Notes under the pieces: model-generated
Seen by the model: the letters and a program-made list of their open reading frames with translations, nothing else
What the model was told of the DNA's origin: nothing
The model's database searches: none
Shown here: positions 27,612-35,545 of the stretch, in pieces
Layout of the letters: each line of letters starts with the position of its first letter
Position numbering within the stretch: position 1 is the first letter of the stretch
NCBI RefSeq assembly: GCF_025370785.1
Contig: NZ_JAMXFA010000020.1
Coordinates: forward strand, 61,636 to 125,635
DNA: 64,000 nucleotides
Origin: Laspinema olomoucense D3b
GTDB lineage: Bacteria; Cyanobacteriota; Cyanobacteriia; Cyanobacteriales; Laspinemataceae
Direction of reading: 5' to 3'
Translations under genes and position numbers: made by a program

Positions 27612-28727
27612 TTAATCTTTGCGTTCCTCCAGTGCCTTCAGTTGCGCTAACTGTTCATCCACCTGCCGAATTAACTGGTTGAGCGCAGGCAGCGCATCTA
27701 ACTTACCTAAAGCGAGATCCGGAATTTTACTAGCGCGATCGCGCAATTCATCCACCTTCCGCTGAAGTTGCAGCGCTAGTCGCAAGGCATCCCGACTTAA
27801 ATCCTCCACCTGTTGCTGCTTATAAAACTTTAAAGCCGCTCCCCGCAACACTTGCAAGGTCGCCCGTTCCCCATCAGTTCCCGGCATCACCCGCAAGCGT
27901 AATAATAAATCTTCTTTGTTATATCGCCGTTCAATTTCCACCTGTCTCGGTTTTTGGAGGGGAATTAACGGCAAGTGTGCCAATAGCTTGAGCTCGTTCA
28001 TCACCCCCCCAAACAGGGACAATTCCAAACCGTCCATCACCGACTGCACCACCCCATCCTGACTCCACAGAATCCGCCCATGTTGAGATTGACGCTCGAA
28101 ATAAAGCCGTCCAATACCCCCTTCTAAAATTCGCCCTAATAACTCTTGTAAAAGCTCCTTGGGGGGTAAACTTGCCAGTTCATCCAGGGAACTGTGAGGA
28201 TGGGAGGCACTCACTTGCAACACTGGCACCGCCGCCCCTGGTAACATCGGTGCCGAGTGAGGTGCGGGTAAGCTCGGGAGGTTGCTGATCCCTGAATGTG
28301 AAGGGGGCGCGGGGAGCAAATCGTTCCGAGAATGCACTGCCACTGAGGAAGCATGGGAGGGATTCGGCAAAGGCGGCAGGGCCGGTGCGGCAAGGTGACT
28401 TCCAGGGTTTTGAGGTGCAGCCGATGCCTTTTTCTTCCCCGTGTGCATATAGTTTAAGTAAGCACTGAGCATCGAGCGGTGAACCTCCGCAGAAATATTT
28501 TCTGATACGAGAGAACACCTCATATATCCCAGAATTCGGCGGACATATTCCAAGGCAGCAGAATCTTCAGGATCCACCATACCCAGGTGGAGACGGCTCC
28601 CTTTAATGGACAACGGTAACACCTCATGATACAGGCAGGCTTCAAAAGGCAACAGGTTGTCAATTAGCTGGAAGATTTGCTCGGAATCCATTTGTGCTGC
28701 CCAGTTAGTGACGGTTTTGGTTTGCAT
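27612..28727 (-). CDS. PilB/GspE-like protein lacking the motor ATPase domain
   Basis: 371 residues. The N-terminal part (about 12-90: LIDNLLPFEACLYHEVLPLS...) resembles the GspE/PilB N-terminal domain. A Pro/Ala/Ser-rich linker (about 100-185) follows, then a domain (about 190-310) like the N2 subdomain of PilB: a GIGRLYFERQ strand, then WSQDGVVQSV, DLLLRLRVMPGTDGERATLQVLRG. A C-terminal coiled coil (about 320-371) replaces the RecA-like motor: no Walker A, Asp box or Walker B is present. It could regulate or scaffold type IV pilus assembly, but this is inference. It stands alone, without pil genes nearby. Confidence 0.6.
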   Translation of the reverse strand: MQTKTVTNWAAQMDSEQIFQLIDNLLPFEACLYHEVLPLSIKGSRLHLGMVDPEDSAALEYVRRILGYMRCSLVSENISAEVHRSMLSAYLNYMHTGKKKASAAPQNPGSHLAAPALPPLPNPSHASSVAVHSRNDLLPAPPSHSGISNLPSLPAPHSAPMLPGAAVPVLQVSASHPHSSLDELASLPPKELLQELLGRILEGGIGRLYFERQSQHGRILWSQDGVVQSVMDGLELSLFGGVMNELKLLAHLPLIPLQKPRQVEIERRYNKEDLLLRLRVMPGTDGERATLQVLRGAALKFYKQQQVEDLSRDALRLALQLQRKVDELRDRASKIPDLALGKLDALPALNQLIRQVDEQLAQLKALEERKD

Positions 28728-29248
28728 TGGTGGAAAAACTCGGTGCTGTTTTATTCAGAGAAAGAAAACTAACAATAGTGACACCAATGACCCAAGGTTG
28801 TCAGGGTAGGTCCCATCCCTGACTCTCCCAGAAAAGAAATGCTGGCGGGTTATTCATATTCTCCGGCTTGATGACCCGACAAGTCAAGTCCGATACCAGG
28901 CCGGACTGAGCAGTTCCAAACAAGGTAGTCAAGAATCGCACCCTGTGTCAAATTTTGAGTACAATTGGCCACTTTTAAACAGATTTAGATGCACCCAGTT
29001 ATTTCCTCAATTCCAGTGATTCCGCTGCTGTGATTAACTTGGGTAAAAAGTCACACCTGTCAGAGGAATGTGGGATAAAGATTGGCGAAAGTTGAACAAA
29101 TTTGGGATCAGGCTGTCTGGCTAATCGGGGTTTCAACTAAAATTCAATGCACCACAAACAAAGGGACAGCGGTTGGACTAGGGGTGAGTTGATTTAATAT
29201 TCTTCTTTTAAAGTAGCACTTTTCCCTGAAAAAGTTAACAATTTTTAA
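28728..29248. other. intergenic region, no gene recognised
   Basis: Between two minus-strand genes. A small hairpin GTCAGGG/TCCCTGAC (28800-28823) is the only structure seen. It probably holds the promoter of the PilB-like gene. Confidence 0.4.
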
Positions 29249-30391
29249 TCAGCCATCGGGTTCCGAACGGCTATTTCGGAGGGATTGAGCCGCTAAATAA
29301 AGCTGGGTCCATTCCCCTAGCACTTGAGAAAGTTTGAGACCTTGGTTCTGGGCGATCGCCTCTAGGGATTGTCCCTGTTTGAGTTGCTCAAGAAGCTGTT
29401 GCTGCTCTGGAGGGAGGGTGTCATAAAGTTGATCCCACTGCGTCGAGGTTAGACCGAACCCGTGGTCTTGTAAGCTAATTTGTAGCCAGTTAGCGACTAA
29501 CTCCGGTTCGATTTTCAGGGAAAAGACTCGAATCGCATGGTAGCTGACTTTTTCGCGCAAGCGATAGACCTGCTTAACGGGTAAATTTAGACCCTTGGCG
29601 ATCGCATCTTGGGAGCAACCTTGAAGATACAATCGCAACCAATCCGCTGCCGTTGGATCCACATTTTTCGCCAAATATTCGGCAAACTCCTGTTGGACGG
29701 TTTGTCTTAACAGTTGTTGTTCTTCCCAGGCGATCGTATCTTGCGCATTGGCGATCGCCTGAGCATCCAACAAACTAATCGAACTGTCTGACTCATCCGA
29801 ACCAATTTCATCAGAAACCAGGCGAATTAATTCCGCCTCGGGTACCTGAGTCAAGCCCCCACGCTGGGACCTCCGCAAATAGTTAAAAAACCGATAGGCG
29901 AGTAAGGGTTGATTCCGAACCGGACGCAAGCAATATTCTTCAATAGTTGCCAACAACAGCGCATTTCTGACCCGCGAGGTTTGGGTTGATTTGCCAATCC
30001 AGGCAATTTGCTGCTGCATATAGCGATCGCGTTCGCACAACTCCTGGATGACTTCCTGGACCACATCCACCACAGTCCGCTGGCGATCGCGACTCAGCGC
30101 CACCCAGGTTTTTATCTTATTCCGCAGCAGCACCAACGAAGACAACCGGCGGACTAAATTCGTGTAAGCTCGTTCTGGCGGCACCCCGAGGACCTTGAGC
30201 AAAATCCGATAGCGATAGTCCATCGCCGAACGGATGATTTCTAGCTTTTCTGGCGTCAGGGCCTCAAACCGATCCGGATCCTCCCCCAACAGCCATTGCA
30301 CGATACTCTCGTGGGTGCTGGCTGGATGGTCTGGACAATCCTGGGATAGGCGCGATCGCCACTCTTGCGCCAGTTGTTCTGCCAACGTCAT
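29249..30391 (-). CDS. HetZ-related regulator
   Basis: 380 residues from ATG 30391, which has an excellent ribosome site (GAGGTGAGGAG on the minus strand); an in-frame extension to 30469 lacks one. The C-terminal half (about 240-375) has DWLRLYLQGCSQDAIAKGL, a helix-turn-helix-like segment with LPVKQVYRLREKVSYHAIRVF, then NWLQISL...FGLTSTQWDQL and a second HTH-like unit. This resembles the C-terminal region of HetZ, an early heterocyst regulator in Anabaena. HetZ-related proteins also occur in filamentous species without heterocysts, where the role is unclear. Probably DNA-binding. Confidence 0.75.
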   Translation of the reverse strand: MTLAEQLAQEWRSRLSQDCPDHPASTHESIVQWLLGEDPDRFEALTPEKLEIIRSAMDYRYRILLKVLGVPPERAYTNLVRRLSSLVLLRNKIKTWVALSRDRQRTVVDVVQEVIQELCERDRYMQQQIAWIGKSTQTSRVRNALLLATIEEYCLRPVRNQPLLAYRFFNYLRRSQRGGLTQVPEAELIRLVSDEIGSDESDSSISLLDAQAIANAQDTIAWEEQQLLRQTVQQEFAEYLAKNVDPTAADWLRLYLQGCSQDAIAKGLNLPVKQVYRLREKVSYHAIRVFSLKIEPELVANWLQISLQDHGFGLTSTQWDQLYDTLPPEQQQLLEQLKQGQSLEAIAQNQGLKLSQVLGEWTQLYLAAQSLRNSRSEPDG

Positions 30392-30674
30392 GATTAACTC
30401 CTCACCTCTAACACGCTTCCCACTCTTACCGATTCTAAGCTCATCCTGAAGCCAAGGCGAGGGTCCCACGTCCTATCCTGTCCGACCTCCTTACCCATCC
30501 TCCCTCATGACATCCCCAAACCGATTCCTCATCCCCCAACTTTTCAACCCTTCATCCCCTTACTGCTAATAAGGAGCCATCCGGCCTGCTGTTTTATTGT
30601 TGCACTCATGGCGGTCTTTCACCGCTTACATCCGACCTCTAACAGGCCCTAGGAGGCCCGGATTTTAGATCTCA

Positions 30675-30750
30675 GGGACCAGACACCGGGTTTTTGGCCC
30701 CGATCTGTGGCGAATTGGCCTAAATTTCGTGAAGAACCCCGGCTTTCTAA
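30675..30750 (-). repeat. AAACCGGGTTT-type hairpin element, copy C
   Basis: Its reverse complement aligns with 21616-21689 throughout, sharing AAATTTAGGCCAA inside and GGTTCC/GGTCCC at the end. Its + strand ends also match copy A at 4296-4364. Confidence 0.65.
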
Positions 30751-30929
30751 CCCAAATGTTACCCCCGGTCTAGGGCACTTGTTCTTCCAGTCCCAAGTCC
30801 TCGGGTTTTGGATTAGGCGTTCTCGGGAACTGACGCACCGATCGGACTGAACCCACCACAGAGTCAGTACATCAATCCTATTTTCATCGAATTCCTGGAA
30901 TTTGTAGATAATCTTTCGCTCACCGGGAA

Positions 30930-31519
30930 CAAAACCTAATTCTTTTAAATCAGGTTAAGAGATGCTGCAATGTAGTTACTGTTCCAGGAACATAGAGTTT
31001 CCCCCTAGCGTCTATATTCGCATCCTCCATTCACGAATCCGTATTTTTTTTGTAGTGTTCAAAAACCGCTTTGATCCTCATGCTTTATTTTTTAAGCTTT
31101 GCTGCATCCCAATTTTCATGAAGCAAACTCCCGGGGCCCGTTTAGCTCTAGGCCAACTGTTCATCGAATTTAGCGACTCTTGAGATTTCCGAAAAAAGTA
31201 GAGGAAATCAGATGGTCCTTAGGATGATCCTTCAAGCATAAGCCATTGAAATAAAAATAGAAAAAATTGGATTAATTATTTAATATCCCTCGGAATTGAT
31301 TTCCGTAAATCTCTCAGCAACCTTAAGCAGAGAGAGTTTTTTCATGAGAAAATTCAGAAAATGCGAATTTCATTAAAATCAGCCTTTAGACAGATTAAAA
31401 TGCTTTTTCTAAAGTGAAAAATAAATTAAAAGGTTATTAACTTGCCCTCGTCCAATTTAAGGGAAGTAAAAAAAACCTGTTCGTAGTCTAACCCTGCAAA
31501 CCGTGCCTCTATTCATAAA
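30930..31519 (+). promoter_or_regulatory. duplicated upstream region of the first RTX gene
   Basis: This AT-rich stretch is homologous to the region upstream of the second RTX gene. Shared landmarks in the same order: GGGAACAAAACC then CTTTTAAATC, ATAGAGTTT, CTATATTC, a T-run, and ATGAAGC followed by AACTCCC. The promoter presumably lies here, but -10/-35 boxes were not assigned. A 73-codon open frame at 30962-31183 is not supported as a gene. Confidence 0.6.
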
Positions 31520-31549
31520 GGCGAGTGCCACGGACTCCCGAAGCCGGGA
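31520..31549 (+). promoter_or_regulatory. leader hairpin module upstream of the first RTX gene
   Basis: GGCGAGTGCC (31520-31529) is followed by TCCCG-AAGC-CGGGA (31536-31549). The same module, GGCGATCGCC then TCCTG-AAAC-CGGGA, precedes the second RTX gene at 35388-35417. The C-G to U-G change keeps the second stem paired. Possibly a structured 5' leader element; no known riboswitch fits. Confidence 0.4.
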
Positions 31550-31606
31550 AAAGCCAACCTAATCTACCCCGTAACTTTTCACCCTGTTGCACCAAGGAGC
31601 TTTGCA

Positions 31607-34342
31607 ATGAATCCGGAAGAAACAATGCCAGAAGAAACCACAGGAGTTGTCGTTATCGATCCGACTATTGATGTCGATTCGGGCGATTTGGATGATGAAT
31701 TGGATGACAACATCTTCTCCACCACCGCTGTAACCGACGTCGAATCCAGTGACTTAGATGCCAATTCCGGTGACTTGGATAATGATGATGATGACTTGGA
31801 CGGTGAAACCACACCAACTGCCGAAGGCGAGGATAATGGTGATAGCTTAGATGCCAATTCCGGTGACTTGGATGATGATAATGACTTAGAAGGTGAAGTC
31901 ACCACGACTGCCGAAGGCGAGGATAATGCCGATGACTTAGAGATGAATTCCGGTGACTTGGATGATGATGATGACTTAGAAGGTGAAGTCACGACGACTG
32001 CCGAAGGCGAGGATAACGCCGATGACATGGATGGCGATGATAATGCCGATGACTTAGAGATGGACTCCGGTGACTTGGATGATGCCGATGACATGGATGA
32101 CGATGCAGGCGTCGATCCTCAAATCAGAGAACTCGTTACCGCCTATTGTGATGAAGATCAATATTTGGCCGATAACCCTGATGTTGAGGAGGCCGTCAAA
32201 CGAGGGGAGTTTAAGAGTGGATTACAACACGCCTACCTCTTTGGATATCTTGAAGGCAGGGAAGTCATTCCGGGATTCGATGCGCGATTCTATGAAGAAA
32301 ATAATCGCGACGTGAAAGAGGCGATCGCCAAGGGTGATTTCAAAAGCGCACTACATCATTTCTTACTCTTTGGCATCAACGAAAATCGCTCTCCCAACCT
32401 CGCCTACAACGAAGAAGAGTATCTGAATAATAATTCAGACGTTAATGATGCTGTGCAACAGGGTCAATTTAGCAGCGGCCTAGCCCATTGGCTCTTACAT
32501 GGAAGTCGTGAAATTCGGGTTTTCAGCAACATTTTTAACGCCCCATTTTACTTGCAACAATATGAAGATGTTGCAGAAGCATTCAATACGGGAAGGATTC
32601 GCAGCGTCTTCTCTCACTTCTTAAATAACGGGATTTTTGAAGGACGTACTCCCAGCCCATCCTTCAATCTGGAAACCTACTTAGAACAATATCCAGAAGT
32701 CTCCGAAGGAATCGAATCAGGTCAATTCCCCAATGCCATTTTCCACTTCTTCCAAGTGGGATTCTTCCGTGGATTCATGCCGAATCCACCGATGCCAGAA
32801 GCAGAAATGCCCGATAATGATGATGATGATGATGATGATTTAGAAGACGACACCTCAACCCCTGAAGATACCACCGACACCTCCCCCATCGTCTTCAATC
32901 CTCCTACCGGCATCGTTTCACCCCCTGTACCCCCCGCGTTAGATACCGATTCCGGTGACTTAGATGCCGATGACGATGATGCCAATGACGATGATTTAGA
33001 TACCGATTCCGGTGACTTAGATGCCGATGACGATGATGCCGATGAGGATGATGCCGATGCTGATTCCGGTGATTTAGATGCTGATTCCGGTGATTTAGAT
33101 GCCGATGACGATGATGCCGATGACGATTCCGGTGATTCTGGAATCCAAATCCGCAATATAGACGACATTGACCGCACCGGCAGCAATGTGTTGGTCTCCG
33201 ATAGTGAAGAGGGAGTGCTCCTAGAAGCGACTGCAGTCATTGATGTTCTCATCGGTGGGAATGGCAACGATACCCTCACAGGAAACGACCTCCCCGACCT
33301 AATCTTTGGAGTTGCTGGCAATAACCTGATTGAAGGCGGCAGCGAAAATGATTCTCTCATTGGGGGTCAAGGAAGTGACTCTATCTCCGGTGGGGAAGGT
33401 GACGACCTGATCATTGGGGACCTCAAAGTCTTTGATGAATTAAAAAGCGCTAACGGCTTTATTTTCATCAATGAACTCAACGACGGTGATGCCGATGACG
33501 CTGATGATGTCACCGATGACGATGATGCTGATGATGTCACCGATGATGCTGATGATGTCACCGATGATGCTGATGATGTCACCGATGATGCTGATGATGT
33601 CACCGATGATGTTGATGATGTCACCGATGATGCTGATGATGTCACCGATGATGCTGATGATGCTGATGATGTCACCGATGATGCTGATGATGTCACCGAT
33701 GATGCTGATGATGCTGATGATGTCACCGATGATGTTGATGATGCCGATGATGTCACCGATAATATGCTCACGGGTGGAGAAGGCAACGACACCTTGATGG
33801 GGGGTCGCGGTAACGATACCCTGATGGGAGATAGTGGCGATGACTTCCTGTTTGGAGTTTCAGGCAACAACTACCTAGAGGGTGGAGAAGGTGACGACAC
33901 CCTGCTCGGTGGGACCGGCAATGATACGCTCATCGGCGGCAGCGGTAACAACTTCCTGAATGGTGGATCCGGTGACGATACCCTCACGGGTGGATCCGGT
34001 GACGATACTCTCCGGGGTGGATCCGGTGCAGATGTCTTCGTCCTCGATGGCAGTACCCTCGGTAGCGAGACGGAAGCAGGGGATGACGAGAACGCCACCC
34101 AGAAAGATCTGATTTTGGACTTCAATGGCGAAGAAGGAGACGTTATCCAAATTGACGGCGCGACATTTGGGATTACGAATATCTCTGACTTGTTTGTTGA
34201 AAATGGTTCGGACGGGTTTGGTATTGCTACCAGTAACCTAGAAAGTGGAGAAATTCTTTCCACGATTACCTTTAGTGCAAACTACTCCCTAGAGGTCTTA
34301 TCTCAGGTAGAACTCACGGAAGATAACTTCCTATTGATGTAA
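31607..34342 (+). CDS. acidic RTX-type calcium-binding repeat protein (short paralogue)
   Basis: 911 residues, extremely acidic. Order: Asp/Gly-rich region (1-178) with recurring SGDLD; one block of five about-43-residue repeats (about 180-395) of the form FxxxxYLxxxxDVxxAVxxGxFxSxLxHFLxxGxxEGR; another Asp-rich stretch (about 405-520); RTX nonapeptides such as GGNGNDTL (about 550-604); a DDVTDDA repeat (about 625-721); more RTX repeats (722-810); and a conserved C-terminal domain. RTX repeats bind Ca2+ and the family is usually exported by type I secretion through a C-terminal signal, so a secreted or surface protein is inferred. No signal peptide and no type I secretion genes are in the window. 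AAGGAG (31594-31599) supports ATG 31607. Confidence 0.85.
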   Translation: MNPEETMPEETTGVVVIDPTIDVDSGDLDDELDDNIFSTTAVTDVESSDLDANSGDLDNDDDDLDGETTPTAEGEDNGDSLDANSGDLDDDNDLEGEVTTTAEGEDNADDLEMNSGDLDDDDDLEGEVTTTAEGEDNADDMDGDDNADDLEMDSGDLDDADDMDDDAGVDPQIRELVTAYCDEDQYLADNPDVEEAVKRGEFKSGLQHAYLFGYLEGREVIPGFDARFYEENNRDVKEAIAKGDFKSALHHFLLFGINENRSPNLAYNEEEYLNNNSDVNDAVQQGQFSSGLAHWLLHGSREIRVFSNIFNAPFYLQQYEDVAEAFNTGRIRSVFSHFLNNGIFEGRTPSPSFNLETYLEQYPEVSEGIESGQFPNAIFHFFQVGFFRGFMPNPPMPEAEMPDNDDDDDDDLEDDTSTPEDTTDTSPIVFNPPTGIVSPPVPPALDTDSGDLDADDDDANDDDLDTDSGDLDADDDDADEDDADADSGDLDADSGDLDADDDDADDDSGDSGIQIRNIDDIDRTGSNVLVSDSEEGVLLEATAVIDVLIGGNGNDTLTGNDLPDLIFGVAGNNLIEGGSENDSLIGGQGSDSISGGEGDDLIIGDLKVFDELKSANGFIFINELNDGDADDADDVTDDDDADDVTDDADDVTDDADDVTDDADDVTDDVDDVTDDADDVTDDADDADDVTDDADDVTDDADDADDVTDDVDDADDVTDNMLTGGEGNDTLMGGRGNDTLMGDSGDDFLFGVSGNNYLEGGEGDDTLLGGTGNDTLIGGSGNNFLNGGSGDDTLTGGSGDDTLRGGSGADVFVLDGSTLGSETEAGDDENATQKDLILDFNGEEGDVIQIDGATFGITNISDLFVENGSDGFGIATSNLESGEILSTITFSANYSLEVLSQVELTEDNFLLM
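33481..33765 (+). repeat. in-frame tandem repeat, 21-bp unit encoding DDVTDDA
   Basis: About eleven DVTD occurrences, some enlarged by DDA insertions in multiples of three. The array lies between two RTX blocks and is nearly pure in sequence, so length variation between strains is expected. Confidence 0.9.
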
Positions 34343-34393
34343 GGTCAGTCCCCAGAGGGGATGAACAACATCTAGGGATTAATCTATAGAGCG

Positions 34394-34429
34394 ATCGCAC
34401 CCCTGTTAAAGCGGGTGCGATTTCTTTTG
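34394..34429 (+). terminator. terminator of the first RTX gene
   Basis: ATCGCACCC/GGGTGCGAT, a 9-bp perfect stem with a 10-base loop, is followed by TTCTTTTG. Essentially the same hairpin ends the second RTX gene. Confidence 0.9.
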
Positions 34430-35387
34430 CCATCATCCTCTCCCCCGGAGTTTGGCTAAACCTGGGGGAAGTTCCTGGCGCTTTGGGTGAGGCGATCGCC
34501 TCCTCAAATCGGGTATCCGCTTTTTTCAGGTCCTGAATTCGACATCTGCGCCAGAGGGCCCCATACCCAAGGAGCCCTTGACCAGAGGTTCCATTGCTCA
34601 GATAGGCGGATATTTACCATGCCATTCCCCGAATCGCGATCGGCGTTTCCACAGCGGGAACAAAACCCGACTCTTTTAAATCTAATCATTACAGGATGCC
34701 GGTGAGTCCCCGTCGGAAAAGATAGAGTTTCTGTCTAAAGGCTATATTCACCCCCATCTGGAAATCCATCGGGATTTTTTTCAGATTCTGGTTCAAACTG
34801 TCCCTAATCCTAAAATTTTATCCTGGGTTTGTCTGTCCCCCTATTTTTTTTAATGAAGCTAACTCCCTTGACCCCTGCTTTCTTTCCCCTGTGCCCTATG
34901 GCAGCATTCCTGACATCAAAACTGGGTATTTTTTCATCTTAATATCTCCTCTGGCTACCCTGGGTCCTTTTAACTATTTATAGAAAATTGAATTTTCTCT
35001 CTTTAAAGCAAAACGTAGCTAATCAGATTTAAACGAAACTACCCATTGAATAAAATTAGGATTCAATCATTTTCCTAATTAAATTTTAGCGGTTATAAAG
35101 AGTATTTATAACAAAATTTTTCATGGGCTTCAATTGAATTTAGTTCTGAGGATTTATGAAAATAATTTCCGTGGAATTGCGGAGAGTTCCCCTGGATTTG
35201 TAGGGTAAGCTAAACCCAGGAAAATGAATTAAAAATATTGTAAAGAGCAATTTTCTCCTGAGCGTTAACTCAATTATCCTTATTTGAGACGCGGCCCCAG
35301 ATGACATCTAAAAACCGGATTGAGCTTGTAAGAAAATGGAAAGTTTTTTTCTCCCAAAAATTAGGGATAGTTCCTAAGAATAACCGA
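34430..35387 (+). promoter_or_regulatory. duplicated upstream region of the second RTX gene
   Basis: The part from about 34655 is homologous to 30930-31519 by the landmarks listed there. Both copies are AT-rich with T-runs. No gene is supported in this gap; open frames at 34487-34705 and 35301-35549 lack protein-like features. Confidence 0.55.
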
Positions 35388-35417
35388 GGCGATCGCCGCC
35401 CAATCCTGAAACCGGGA
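35388..35417 (+). promoter_or_regulatory. leader hairpin module upstream of the second RTX gene
   Basis: GGCGATCGCC (35388-35397), then TCCTG-AAAC-CGGGA (35404-35417). Counterpart of 31520-31549. It sits about 130 bases before the start codon, against 57 in the first copy. The C-rich run CCCCCCCCC after it is absent upstream of the first gene. Confidence 0.4.
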
Positions 35418-35545
35418 AGCTTAAATTTTAGGGAACTGTCCCCCCCCCCTAAATCGAAACAATGTGGGGGATTGTTACCCGCCTTTACCCCAAAAAGGCA
35501 TCACTTAAAACAGCTATTGTTTGCATTAACCTACGGAGATTTGCT

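Noticed and set aside
30962..31183. 73-residue protein upstream of the first RTX gene
   Set aside because: The homologous upstream region of the second RTX gene does not keep the frame open, so the similarity is regulatory rather than coding.
31490..31560. Class I c-di-GMP (GEMM) riboswitch before the first RTX gene, suggested by GCAAACC, GCCACGG and GCCGGG
   Set aside because: The closing helix cannot form (the 3' strand reads GGGAAAA instead of GG-UU) and the GACGCAAAG core is missing. Kept only as an unassigned leader module.
33481..33765. CRISPR array
   Set aside because: Repeats are contiguous, of 21 bp, in frame and without unique spacers.
33367..33870. Long Ser/Thr-rich and Met-rich open frames on both strands over the RTX repeats
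   Set aside because: They are frame shadows of the GAT/GTC/ACC-rich tandem repeats; codon pattern and composition follow the repeat, not a protein.
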